This document shows, piece by piece, positions 38,071 through 50,383 of a DNA stretch of 64,000 bases; position 1 is the first letter of the stretch; every line of letters begins with the position of its first letter. Source of the DNA: Bradysia coprophila (taxonomy: Eukaryota > Arthropoda > Insecta > Diptera > Sciaridae); the NCBI RefSeq assembly GCF_014529535.1, contig NW_023503584.1:844190-908189 (forward strand), read 5' to 3'. A program made the translations under genes and the position numbers. The notes under the pieces are model-generated. The model saw only the letters and a program-made list of their open reading frames with translations, was not told the origin of the DNA and made no database searches.

Positions 38071-40067
38071 ACTAATAACACAAACAAAATTTGACCGGAC
38101 TCAAATCACACAATGATCTCAAAATAGGTTTTCGGTTCATCAGACGAATGTCCAACAACAGCAAACGCTTTATAGGTTTGTTACTGTGCTCGGTTTCTTT
38201 CCACTGTGACGACTACATAGGTATGGTCACGTGATTTGAGGCATCGTGACAATATTTAAGTTTGTACGTAATTTGAAATCCAGGAGCCAATGGCTAACTT
38301 TATCATGAAGATTGAACATTTGGCATGTAAATTTACATAAGCAAATCACGGTCAGGTTTTTCGTCTGCAAATCACGGTCAAGGACCTTATACCAATTCAG
38401 CACATTTGCTGGCACATTTTCCATGTTTTGATGTTTTTTTAAGACTTTAACTTCCGACAATGAATCGGGTGAATCATGAGTCTTGACTACTTATTCGTAG
38501 TCGAACCATTAGACCCGAAGGCTAATTCATTTATGTTTCAAAATCGTGGTATTCTCATCTCATATAAATGGTAACGTTTTGAATAGAAGATGAAATCGGA
38601 AATTAGATTCATATTAACATGTCAAACGGGGACGGGTTATCTTGGACACTATGCCAAAAAACGCACATTCCTACTAAAACGTAAAAAGTAAACTCATGCG
38701 ATTATTAGCTACTAGCATTTTGTAAAAGGATACGGGCAAGGAAGTATTCCCAGCATTGAATTTGCGTGCGAAAGATTGTGTGAAAAATTGATTTCGAAAT
38801 TTAATTGTGATATTTTTGCTTCGTTTGTCAGATTCTAGGTTGGATTGGCAATTTGCACTCGAGTGCCTGTGTCGAGTTGACTATTTGCAACCCTGGTGCC
38901 TATAGCACTTCCCTAAAAGACTATAGGTGCTCGGAATAATAATTTTGATTTTTGGTCGTTTTACACTTAGCCTTAAAACAGTCTAATTTTTTTAATAGTC
39001 TCTCTTGGACGCTATTGGTACGCTTGTGCTAATAGCCTCTCTTGCAAGCGCGTGCAAGTAGTGTCCAAGAATAAAGCGCTTATTTTAGGACAACTATTAA
39101 AATATGGTTTCGTTAATGAGTCCTTACTGAGTTAGAAAGTGAGAAAGTGACTATCTAGATTTAAGATATCACCATTTGGAGCGACTTAATATACGAAATG
39201 ATACTGCAACGCAATCTCAATTTATTCACATTTATTTGTCCAATTCATTGATTAGATTTATTTCACTTAATAACATTTATACATTGATTCAATTTAATAA
39301 TTAATTTATCTTTAATTAATACAATCATCGTCATCATCATATTTTGTAATGAGCTGTAACCTCTTTGAAATAAATTAAAATTTATATTTGCAGCTAAGTA
39401 TATAAGATATATTACCCAAATTGTACATAATATAATAATAAGTCCTAATAGCAGTAACACAAAATCCATTTTTTTTAATTTTTTTTATATATAGAAGTTA
39501 AGACACTACCTTTTTCCGTCTACGATTAAAAGATAAACAGTACGAACAGTTAGAGGAAAACATTTATCATAAACAAGTGAGGAAATTAGTATAAATAGAC
39601 AAATAGAAATTTGAACCAATTAAATAAAATGAATCGAAATGACTTATTAAAATCACATAATTTCATAAAGACGAGATGCAATATTGAATGCGACGACGAG
39701 GGGTAAACAATCGTGTATTTGAGTTGAGGGCAAAAAGATTTTTAAAAGAAAACCTTAAAAGGAAAGGACTTTTTTCAGAGGATATTCAAGCAATTTTAGG
39801 TGATTTTTAAGAATTTTCTCTGATTTTTAGTGATTTTCTATTGAAGTATTTTTTGAGAATTTTCTTAACAAAGGATTTTCTTTTACGTGCACGAACATTT
39901 TCTATCTTTATCTGTCACTCGTACGACAATTACGTTGCGTTAATATTGCATCAATTTCTCTACGGAATTCTCTTAAAATTTTATCTTTGGATAAATTCGT
40001 TAATCGGGTGTGGGGGGTGATTCACAACACTGAAATTCGAAGTTAATTCTTTCTATAAAATACGTTA

Positions 40068-40283
40068 TTGGATGTTGTTGGATTAGTAAAGGGCAAATTA
40101 TTAATGGCATGTGATCAATGGAATTCATTAAAAAAAAATGTGCTCAGCCCTTTGACTTCTGAACGTGATCAATTCCTTCGTGAAAATTTTGTATCCAAAA
40201 CTGATGCAAAATTTAATTCCTTTTTGACTACAGTCCACACACCAATTGATCACATGAACAATAAATGGAAAATGGAACGATAA
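40068..40283 (+). CDS. Unassigned 71-residue ORF
   Basis: The open frame starts with ATG at 40068 and ends at 40281-40283. The predicted peptide is a plausible mixed-composition helical sequence (SERDQFLRENFVSKTDAKF near residues 30-48), without signal peptide or recognisable domain. It lies in gene-poor, A/T-rich DNA with no clear splice partners. It may be an isolated exon or a decayed gene fragment. I do not recognise it, and chance is a real alternative. Confidence 0.15.
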   Translation: MDVVGLVKGKLLMACDQWNSLKKNVLSPLTSERDQFLRENFVSKTDAKFNSFLTTVHTPIDHMNNKWKMER

Positions 40284-41865
40284 CGATTAAGTCTAATGTT
40301 GCATAGATTTGGAAGTTTATCCTTGTTAGGTCCCACAAAAAAAGTGAAACTCTTGCCATTACGCGGAATTCAATGATGAAATCAGATCGAAGATGGAACC
40401 ATCAAATGTAAAGATTCTTAAATTTGAAGAATTTAACTTGCATAGTCAAACTTATGTTTGGCCATCGAAACTGGCTCCTTCGACTAAGTTTCTTGATCTA
40501 CGCATGAAATGAAAATTCTGGCTTAGATTGGGTGGGGACGAGTGCTGTCAATAGAAATTTCAAAAACAACTACACTGTCCGCCGCCTACTAATTTTGTGT
40601 GCCATATCTCGCCGAAGATTAGTGCACTATTCTGCGTTGAATAATATTAGTTATCAATGTTAGATTACAATGAGACAAGAATTCCATCAATTGAAGTGGC
40701 ACCTACACATTTTTGAACTATTGCCGATAAGTCTTGCTTCTGTGGCGTTGTCTCAAATGAATTTGGCTTTGAAGAAGAATTTATCTCTGGAGACTATTTT
40801 AAATCACATGACCTACACTACACATTGATCTATTTATAGTTGATGCAGTACTAAATAACTAAATGTGGCTAGAAATGTTGAACTTGTTAGTGTGTGTGAA
40901 TACAATTCTGACTAAGACGTGATTAGCAATTATGAACAACAATTTAGCTAAAATTCTAGATCTACCTCATATCATTTTATAATGAACTATTGAACTAACC
41001 GACCGAATCAAAGGCCTTACTTTAACCATCATTCAATACAACAAGCATGAGCTCTGCGCTGACAAATTCAAAAAATTTCGCAGAAGTAAATTCGGTTCAT
41101 GTTGCAAGAAGATTTCTTTTTTCGTTAATTTTGCTAATTTTCCATTTTTCTGTAAATACTATCAATGCAAACTAATCAGAAAATGACAATAAAATTGGTA
41201 TACCTGTCCTCAAAATGAATTTGGTCGATAAATTTGGCACGGAAGAGTCGTGCGTTTAGTCCTATTAGTTTGGTTTTATTCTTCAATCTTACGTTAACAT
41301 CTCGTCACAGTGACGTTAATCTCTAGGTTGAATGGATTTCCAATTTTTTTTTATTGGTAACAGAAGACACAGCTGACGATGTAGCCTAATTTCGCCGCTT
41401 AACTGAATCTCAATAGATGCTTCAATGGGGGATAGAGGTTTTGGAAAGGTATTTTTGATCGAAATAAAATATTATTCGTCGGTCAGGTCAGGTCACGTCA
41501 GATTTCCGATTTTAAGGTTCAGGTCAAAATCTATCAGTTCAGATTCAGGTCGAATCAGGTTTCAGATTTTCAAGGTCAATTTTCAGGTTGACCTGACCTG
41601 TTCCGAGCATCGCTTATCAACCAACACCTAGACTCTTATAAGATGTTTTTCAGCTTGAACTGTACATTTATTACAAGATATTCACTTGGCAGAGTAATTA
41701 AAATTATTGATCCAAAACTCTTCATTTCTGACCGTCTCTGTTCTGATATTTCGATGATGGCGGCTGTACTTTTGGTAAACTCAATTTTTTCAATTAGATG
41801 TTTAAAAAAAATCGGCGCATTTTACAGGCATACCGTACTTCGTCGTACTTTTTCTCCGTCCAATA

Positions 41866-42232
41866 CAGCGCCTATTTTTGGAAATTTTTTCCGAAATTTC
41901 CAAAAAATTGCCAAAAATTTCCAAAAACTGCGAACCAAATTTTTCCACCATTTCGAACGGTTTTGGCATCTGCTGAATCAGCCTGGCGTTTTAACTGACT
42001 CTCGATTATTTCTTGACACTATCAGGTTTCAAATGAAGACAAGTATGATTAATTTGAAAGACGAGAGCGTCAATAATCAAACATAAATCATTGAGAGCCG
42101 GCTAAAACATAAGGCTGAGCTCTGGAGTTGCCAAAATTATGGCAAATTATGGAAAAATTCGGTTTTTGGACGTTCGCAGTTTTTGGAAATTTTTGGCAAT
42201 TTTTCCAAAAAAAATTCCAAAAATAGGCCCTG
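41866..42232. mobile_element. hAT-like MITE, CAGNGCCTATTTT family (367 bp)
   Basis: Ends CAGCGCCTATTTTTGGAA and complement CAGGGCCTATTTTTGGAA. Flanks gtccaata (41858-41865) and gtctaata (42233-42240) form an 8-bp duplication with one mismatch. Subterminal DNA is packed with short repeats of (t)ttggaaatttttgg type on both sides. Confidence 0.85.
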
Positions 42233-42245
42233 GTCTAATATGAAA

Positions 42246-42360
42246 AATACTATTCGTACCACGGACTAAAAGTCTTTTTTAGCGTATCCGATTCCAGACC
42301 TCGCCTTCGGCTCTCACACGCCAAAAAGGACTTTTAGTCCTAGGCACGAAATATACTATT
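42246..42360. mobile_element. Inverted-repeat MITE next to a truncated ORF (about 115 bp)
   Basis: Arms tactattcgtaccacggac and complement tagtatatttcgtgcctagg followed by actaaaagtc in both. It abuts the coding-like fragment at 42340-42600. Confidence 0.6.
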
Positions 42361-42600
42361 ACGTCGATCAAAAATAAGCTTGTAAAAACGTCTGACGTCC
42401 ATTTCCACTGAATAATTTTTTTTTATAAAATCGCACTGTAATGGAGGCGGATTGGAACTGATACGCTGCATGCAATTAATTAACGATCGTTCAGCCTGGC
42501 GAATATCGTCACTGTGAGCGCTGATAAATTCCAACGGATTACAAATTCTGTCAAAACTTTCTCGTTTTATGATTTTTAATACAAAAAATAGATAAAATTT
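42340..42600 (-). pseudogene. Unidentified coding-like fragment cut by an inverted-repeat element
   Basis: The minus strand is open from about 42600 into the ATG at 42534 and on to 42340. The peptide has a protein-like pattern (EFISAHSDDIRQAERSLINC, then a second basic/aromatic block ending RRFYKLIFDRR). The frame then runs directly into an inverted-repeat element at 42246-42360, so the last residues come from transposon sequence. No family is recognised. A remnant of an exon or gene truncated by the insertion is the simplest reading; a chance ORF is possible. Confidence 0.2.
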
Positions 42601-44015
42601 TCTTTTTGGTTTATAAATGGAATGCTTAATTGTCGTGAGATTAAGTCAATATACTTTTTACGTGATACTTTTACACTGTAGGATATACGGTAAACGATTC
42701 TTACTTTCTACTGTTATACATTCGATTTCCTTTTTTTTCTATTTTCATTTTTTCTTATTAAATAAAATTTATTCGACTAGAAGAATTGAAGATGAACATT
42801 TGAACATAAGTGTAAATAATAAACAAAATTTAATTAAACTTAAAAGAAAAGACAACCTTCCCATTTCAACGCAGTTCTAATATAGAATTTTTTATAGTTA
42901 AAAATGAAGGAGCAACGGAATACTCGTCATATTCTCATCATTTATGATACAGTTCGTTATTGGGACATTAAATAACCTTCTTTCGACAGTTACTCTATGG
43001 TCCCACCAGACCAACATAAACCAAATTTTATGTAACTAAAGTTTGGAAATTGATGTTGGTCCTATGGAAACAAATGCTATCACTTCTTTCGGTGACAATT
43101 TTTACAATACCATTTTCCAATATATTTCCCAGTTTTTCGATATTTTTCCCTAATTTTTCCAAAAATTGTTTTTTAACGAATTAATGAAAAATCTGGAAAA
43201 AATCCAGGAAAATTTGGGCCAATTTAAGAAAAAATGGGAAAACATTTTCCCAAAAAAATTGTTCTTGCATATTATTGTTCACCGATTTTTCTCAAAGAAA
43301 TAAATTCTATTGCATCGGCTCTGAGGTCCAAAAGTATTATCTAAGCTGCAACAAACATTAACTAAATTCCTGGACCGTTCAATAAATGACATATTTTCGT
43401 GAAATTGAATCTTGAAAGCACCGAAATTCTTCGTTAAAATTCTCGAAATTTTTGAAAGTTTGCCGAATCTCGTGAAAGTTTTCAAAATTCCTGAAGTTAA
43501 TGAAAATTCTACTTTTTTTTTAAAACCGGAAAACGGGCACCACCGGTTCAATAAAATTCAACCTTTCTGGTTAACGAACTGATTGTTCCTTTGTTTAAAA
43601 ATAAAATTGATAAATGACATACTGAATGCTCTTAACTACTTAACCAATGACAACCAAGAAATTAGCCGTAACGAAATGCATAAAATTGGTTCGATTGGTT
43701 CACAATGTTTTAATTAACATTTTGCATTTTCATTCGAAATGTGTTTTGATTATTCGTTTTATTTTGTGGCTATACCGTTCCGTTTAAGTTTCAATTAAAA
43801 TTGACTTGATAAAGGAATAGTTGAGTCAATTAGAATTTCAAGTTTGCAACAAATTATTTACAATTGAATGGCAGAGCAAAAAAAAATTGGAAAACTCGAT
43901 TCTGGATGTCCGAATTAATGGTATTTTCGAAAAGGAACCATTTGACCGTATCGATAAATGATTGAAAATAATATATAAATCTATGGCAAGTATGACGCGT
44001 TGATAAAACATAAAG

Positions 44016-44102
44016 CAGGAACTATTTTGAGAAATTTATATTTTTTTTTAATTTTGATAAATTTACGAAATTTTTCAAAGGTTTTCTCAAAAATAGTCCC
44101 TG
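44016..44102. mobile_element. Short CAGG-AACTATTTT hAT-like MITE
   Basis: Ends caggaactattttgag and complement cagggactatttttgag with a T/A-rich 50-bp core. The flanks do not give a clear 8-bp duplication. Related to the CAGNGCCTATTTT family. Confidence 0.55.
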
Positions 44103-44579
44103 TCTAAAGTCTGGATATACACAGAAAACAAAAAAAAAAAAAAACCCAAACATTTTGTATATAATAATTCAAGGTAGACACTTTAACTGTAACATTTAAT
44201 GCCTCAGTACCCCACAAAACTGCGGCACGATAATTTATAAATAAAATTTCTTTTAAATTAAACAAAGACTTTAGTTCACAAATTTTTTAACAAAAAATTA
44301 CGATTAATTTTCAGGTCACATAAATTAATTTAAAGACAAAACATAAAAAATTTTTAACCTTCGGCTAATTTCCATCAAACAAAAAAAAATATTTTTTTTT
44401 CTCTTACTTTTCAATTTCGAAAGTCATCCATGAACCCCGCATTGACACATTATGTATTACATAAAGTAGATTCAATCGATTAACATTTTTGTTGAATATT
44501 TTTTTTATATAAGAACTGGCTTCAAATAAATAATGATTCCCCGTATTTTAATCAATATATGGAATCACGATTCACAAAT

Positions 44580-47500
44580 TTAATTTAAGTCTAAAATGTT
44601 TCGGTTTTCTAGATGATCCTTTAGACTGTTGAAAAATTGCAACTGTTGCTCTGGCTTCAGACTGTACACCTGAATGTGGGAACAAAAAATTATAATTATT
44701 TAGTGTGGAGTGCATTGTGTTGATATTTCCACAAAAATCCTAGTTTCTTCATTCGTTAGGAAATAGCAAAATCGTAAAATCGAACAACTTTCCATTCCAA
44801 GGAAAATTCTATTCTTAAATTCTTACCAAATCTAAAAGAAATCTTACAAAATTTTCAGGAATTTGAGATTTGTCCGAATTTTCAAGAATTATTTCTCAAA
44901 ATTGTTTAAAACATTCTTAGCCTGTCACATACGGCTATTCAACTGTTATCGATAACGACAACAAAAATAATGACAAGATTTGGGTAATATGCAGTGCCTA
45001 TTTTTGGGAATTAAAATTCCTCAAAATTTCCGAAAATTAAATTTTTTTATTTGTTTGTGAATCTTAAGAATGATCATTAAAAAACGTTTGACTGGCTTAC
45101 ACACGGACGAAAACATCTAAGAAATCAAAAAATTGCCTTCGAAGTAAATAAGTAAAAAAAATTATTTCCGGTAATTTGAGGAATTTTAGGGAATTAATTC
45201 CCTTAAAATAGGCCCTGGAAATATGGTCCTTTATATAGTAGAATTAGTGTTAAAAAAATGAAGTACAAGATTTGAAATCAACAGATTAAAGATACTTTGG
45301 AAGTAATAGACCCGATAATAATACTGGTCATTTGCCGTGTACAACAGGTTAAAATTCCCAAAATTTCTTAAATATAATTAAAAAATCCTTAAGAATTCTC
45401 AAAAAAAATTGCGAACAGTTCCATGCTCATGCTAAGAATTACAAGAATTGCAGGAGAACTACAAAATTGTTGGCAGTTGAACCGTATTTATGAGGACGAA
45501 AAGATGAAGGCAATTGCCCTCTGGAGGGGTTACTTTATACATTTAACGATTTGAACCGCTTTTAAGATTTTTTAATGTCTTTGGACCCATGACCATTGAA
45601 CAATTGAGAACTATTATAGAAGAAGTTGGCACAAGGAGCTAGAAAAAACATTTTAGTGAAAACCAGGATAATGAACATGAACCATTCATTAGACTTAATG
45701 ATTCTAGGGCTTTTTCCTCTCAGTAATATCCTTCATTGTTATGTCCAAAGCCAGATCTAACATACGAATCGATAATTTAATGTTACTGTGCGAAGCGTGG
45801 TTAGTCTGTGGACCAACATTTTGGAACAGTAAGAACCGCATAGGGGACTTCTTTTCAAGTAAATCATGTTTTAAATGTGATAACAACACTCAAAACATGT
45901 TACGTAGTATAGGGACAGCCTAACGCAAAATCGAATTCTTTGTTGAACCAGGGCCGGACTGGCTACCAAAAGGCGACAATATAGCAAATTCAATAAACTT
46001 ACTAAAGGCGCACCTACGATTTTCCAAGGAACATCATATGGCCAGTCCTGGCCTGGTTGAACATGCGAACCTTGAGACGACTCATTATCAATTTTGCCTC
46101 AATTCACACGGAAAACGAGACTATTTCAACGAACGAAGGTCCGGTCAAAGTCGATTTGAACACAGCATCAGGCTGACGTTAACCATTCAGAAACGGCAAA
46201 CCCGTTATCAAGAATCTATTGCTTCCTTTAAGTTACTAGTAAGAAAACCGAGTTGGTGCTCAACACAAATTCGTTTGTTTTGTGAAACACAAGTCACTCA
46301 TTTCAAGACAGGAACGGCTAGTCATCACAGAGACATAAAAGATTTGGTATCGAACGATAAAAAAGGTTTCCTCATTAAATGATGGAGACACACGTTGAAT
46401 GTGTTTTCATCAGATTGTTGGCAATTAGTATTGCAGCGCCATTCGAACCAAATGTTCTTTGGTATCCCAAACAAATTCTGACGAAAAGCCTTGCTTTGAC
46501 ATTTCTCCTTTCCTTACACCGAGAAATTTTAATTGATTCGCCCATTACAAATGCTCAATTTACCCTTTAGTCTACGACGGAACTGTACACCGTTACTACT
46601 ATCGCAACCATAGACACGAAGATATTTATTCCAACAACTAAATTGAAACAATAAAAAGTTCACTGCACAGCATATGTGTTTGCATAGTAAATGTGTGTCT
46701 GTGCACACCACACCCACCACGTCTAATATAACGACCTATTTCATTAAAGGTATGCATAACTCACCTGTGTCAATAATTTTGCTGGTGATGCGGTACGAAT
46801 AAAACTCGATATATAAACGTTAACAAACGTTGCCATCAAAAACTGACAATCGAATCTGTCCATAATGCCACCATGACCGGGTATCATGTCACCGAAGTCC
46901 TACAAAAGTTTTTATTTTTTCGCGTTCATATTTGCGCTTAACAATTCTGTGGAAAATTGACGGTTGGCTCACCTTGATTTTAAAAGCCCGCTTAAAACCG
47001 GATGCAAAGAATCCTCCGAACGGTCCAATAACTGAACTGAAAATGCTCATTGATAGGGAATGCAGTAAGAATGGATAAATCGTAAATGTTTTGTTTAAGT
47101 AGAGCTGGAAAACGGGAAAAATGCAACGTTAAACAGATGAGAGAGGACACGGGCGAGATACGACTCTTACAATTGTATATTCCTGTGGTCTGAATAGGTA
47201 GCTCGGTTCACATTCCATTGCCATTTTGCCGGCCGCCTCATTATATTCGATTGGACACACAAAGAACTGATACTGACAGAGAAAATACGAGAATATAACA
47301 CCGAATGCGACTGTCGCAAAGCCACCGCCGACGAATCCCTCCCAAGTTTTCTTGGGACTCAATTTGATCAATGGCGTTCGACCGAAGAAAAATCCGAACA
47401 TATACGCCATCACATCGTTGCAAACGATCATCGACACAGGAACGATAAACCAGATTAATCCTGCGAAAGCAAATTGGATTAGAATGAGCGTTCCATTACA

Positions 47501-50383
47501 TGGCAAGCCGAAGTTTGTTTTACCTTCAAAGATATTCTGAATGATTAAGTAGCTCTGTGTGACAACAATCAACAATGCCACATGCGTCCACGCAAACAAA
47601 CTGAACTGCTTCATGTAATATCGTTTCACCAGCGATAGAACAAACCAAACGAATCCGATGCAGTACAGAGTAAAGGACAGGAAGCGATGATACGATACCA
47701 AAAATCGAAGATATTCCTGCGTACGTCAATCGTTTCGATTAAAGCACCGACAATGAACTGAATTATTTTATAGAGATTTACCACTCGATTGATGACCACC
47801 CCGAAATAGTCGACTAGATTCTCGCCATAGAAGAAATAGTTGGATGTGACTAGGAAATACCATGACAGGCTGCGGAACCATGGTAGACCATGAATCCGGT
47901 ATACTTGATAGCCAATTGAAATGATTTCTTCGAAGCATTTAACTTGAACCAGGAGAGTCTGAGGATTGAAATGGATTAGTTTCACTAGAGTTTCAACAAA
48001 TTGTCAGCTGCCACCACCTGCAAGTATTCTTTCATTTTGAATTTCGAGCAATGATGCAAAGCAGAAACGGCGTAGACGTACGTCTATTGTTATATTTAAT
48101 GCCAGTGCCGGACTGGCTACCAAAGCACGCAGACAATTTAGTCTACGGGCGAAAATCTTACTGTAAAGGCAACTTAGTCGAAAAGCATACAGATTTTGTA
48201 AAAGAGGTGCCAATAACGGAATTTTCAATTTCAAATAGCGGCAGTACACAGTCAGAGGATACTTGGACTATCATAGCCAAAGTATCACTGAAAAATTCAG
48301 CAAAGAAAATTCTGATTGACGCAAAATTTCGCGAATTGGTTGTATGTATATAGTGTAGACTGTGAAGAGTCTAAAAGCAAACTTTTTGCCTGAGAGAATT
48401 TCATAAGATTATGGAAGACCTTGAAGCTTCTAACAAATCTAAGTTTTATTCGATAATCAGTCGATCTTTATCGATTATCGATAAAACATTGATATTGTAC
48501 CGATTATTTACCAATTTTATCATTGATTGATGACATTGTTCTGTGAATATGCCTAACTTAACGCCAGTGCCGAACTGGCTACCAAAGAATGCATCGGATA
48601 TTTAGTCTTTGGGCGCAAAATCTTACTTAAAGGCGCAACATAGTCGAAAAGCCTAAAAGTTTTGTGATGTGAGATAGGAGGTTCAATAGATAGGCTTGTC
48701 CCATATAGCCAGTCCGGATCTGCTTAATGTAAACTGAAGCAGTCGTCAACTGAATTTTGAATTTCGAATAGCGGCAGTACACAGTCAAGAGACTCGGGCT
48801 ACCGTAGCCAAAGTATCACAGAAAAATTCAACGACAAGAATTCTGCTTGACACAAAATTTCGCGAATTGTTTGTATGGCTTCTCAGGAGGGAAGACTGTG
48901 ATGGGTCGTGTAAAAGCAATCTTTTTGCCTGAGAGAATTTCATCAGATTATGGAAGACCTTGAAGCTTCTAACAAATCTAAGTTGAAAAAAAATCTTTAA
49001 AAAGTTGGGGATCTCAACGACTTTTACCACCTCATGGGTGACGATTCAACGATCAATCGATATTGTCTCGAGTAATTTACACTACCGCTACTTTCTTATA
49101 GCTTGCTTGAATCTTAAATGACCATGACTAAGATAGACAACACACTTTAGGAATGCGTCATAGCGCACATCAGAAGAACCACGTCGTGTTATAGATACCG
49201 TGTCATCATGTCGCATGATACAAGTATCGAAAGGTGAGATAAATTTCGACTATGGCCAATAAGTTATAGGTTCAACAACCTTATCATTGGAAGGCTTATC
49301 ATTCTTTATCATGCTTTGTCTGTCAGCGTATGATATACATTTATGTGACCGCTAACGGTCGGTGGCTCGACTTTTGAGAATTTGATTTTTGAAAATTAAC
49401 GCGCCATTTATTTCCTCGTAAAATATTGTCCTTGCAGTGTTCAAAACTTTCATATCCGGTGAACCCTTTTATTATCATTCCTTTTTGGATCATGTTGCAG
49501 GTAATCAAAGTCTAATATTCAAACAAGTGGCCGAAAGACATGCAAATCATACTCAACGCAACACAAAAATCTCTTGCTATTGAACTCACCGTAATCATCA
49601 ATGCCAATGGTCCGCCGTAGATGATCAAGCAGAAGCCCGATATCATGATAAATGTAAAAATGCCACGAATTATGTAGTTTTTCCATCTGAACGATAAAGA
49701 GAAACCCGTTTACAATATCGATTCAACAATATCAACTGTGTGGGTACTTAGAGGTATAATACATACTTGTCCGGAAGCCCCTTGAGTGCATCGGTCAATA
49801 CTTCTGGGGTTTTGTCAGTACCTTGCGGCAATGTTTTTGCCAGATTCTCTACATATTTTTCGTCGAGTATTCGTTCGTCCTCTTCCTCTTGCGAATCAAA
49901 CTGTTCCGGCGAATGGTAAATAGAAAAATTATGAAAAATCGATTTCGTGTATACGAAAATATCTGATGATGTTCGTTTTGTACGGTTTTATACACACCGT
50001 ACATAGCATGCATTTACAATAACTAAAAAAAATCGGAAATCGAAATAGATTCGAGACGAAAATAGAATTAAATTTCAGTTTATCTGTTTGTGTACACACA
50101 ATTATCACTTATTAGAATACGTTCGAGTAACCAAAAAAATTTAGATGTGGTACGACTTGAATTTTAAAGGTCATTGAGCCTCCGGCAGGTTATGATAATG
50201 AAGTATAAAAACCAAAATTTATTACCACAAAAAAAAGTTTGTCTGTGGTTCGTTATCAATGAATGAACGTAAAGACCAAAACGAATAATTTCTGTGCCTT
50301 ACATGATCCGATGTATCTCCGCCGGAATTTTTCTGTTGTTTTTCATCATCATCTTCACCTTTTCTGCGTCGTATATCAGCCAT
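44580..50383 (-). CDS. CdsA: CDP-diacylglycerol synthase (phosphatidate cytidylyltransferase)
   Basis: Seven coding exons join in phase: 50303-50383, 49767-49900, 49590-49686, 47782-47958, 47171-47716, 46973-47104, 46765-46899, followed by the last at 44580-44669 (eight segments; the second and third share a split Lys codon). The product is 463 residues, close to the usual animal length. The enzyme makes CDP-diacylglycerol from phosphatidate and CTP at the ER, the branch point to phosphatidylinositol and cardiolipin. Seen: an acidic, basic-rich cytosolic N-terminus; multiple hydrophobic membrane segments from residue about 75 onward; CND at 262-264; SPKKTWEGF at 283-291; and the family signature [17 protein letters not shown] at 390-406. 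Nearly all boundaries have consensus donors (GTAAGG, GTATGT, GTGAGT, GTAAAT, GTAAGA, GTGAGC, GTGAGT). The 1.6-kb and 1.9-kb introns are filled with repeats. Confidence 0.95.
44921..45348 (-). mobile_element. TTAA-type MITE, copy D, interrupted by a nested MITE
   Basis: Read on the minus strand it begins TTAA|CCTGTTGTACACGGC (45352 downward) and ends at 44921 with the partner inverted repeat, cctgtcacatacggc on the plus strand; the outer flank there is TTAG. TTAA targets with CCTG-type ends suggest a piggyBac-like non-autonomous family. The element is split by the 226-bp insertion at 44992-45217 and lies inside the last intron of CdsA. Confidence 0.75.
44992..45217. mobile_element. hAT-like MITE, CAGNGCCTATTTT family, nested in copy D
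   Basis: Ends CAGTGCCTATTTTTGGGAATT and, in complement, CAGGGCCTATTTTAAGGGAATT. Flanks gtaatatg (44984-44991) and gaaatatg (45218-45225) are an 8-bp target duplication with one mismatch. Removing the element and one flank restores the sequence seen in copies A-C. Confidence 0.85.
45949..46055. mobile_element. MITE with CAGGGCCGGACTGGC ends (107 bp)
   Basis: Ends cagggccggactggctacc and complement caggccaggactggcc. Flanked by gttgaac at 45942-45948 and 46056-46062. It is related to the two longer repeats in the next CdsA intron (48100 and 48560). Confidence 0.75.
48100..48450 (+). repeat. Direct repeat unit 1 in CdsA intron
   Basis: Starts near gccagtgccggactggctac and ends at ttctaacaaatctaagtt. 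It shares the start, the gcggcagtacacagtca block and the final block (tttgcctgagagaatttcat) with unit 2. The head matches the 107-bp MITE at 45949. Confidence 0.7.
48560..48988 (+). repeat. Direct repeat unit 2 in CdsA intron
   Basis: The second copy of the unit at 48100, in the same orientation, longer by about 80 bp. The extra part includes atagccagtccggatctg, which looks like an internal end of the CAGGGCCGGACTGGC family. Confidence 0.7.

Noticed and set aside
46038..46382. 114-residue ORF in a CdsA intron
   Set aside because: It begins inside a MITE end and shows no protein family signature; probably chance.
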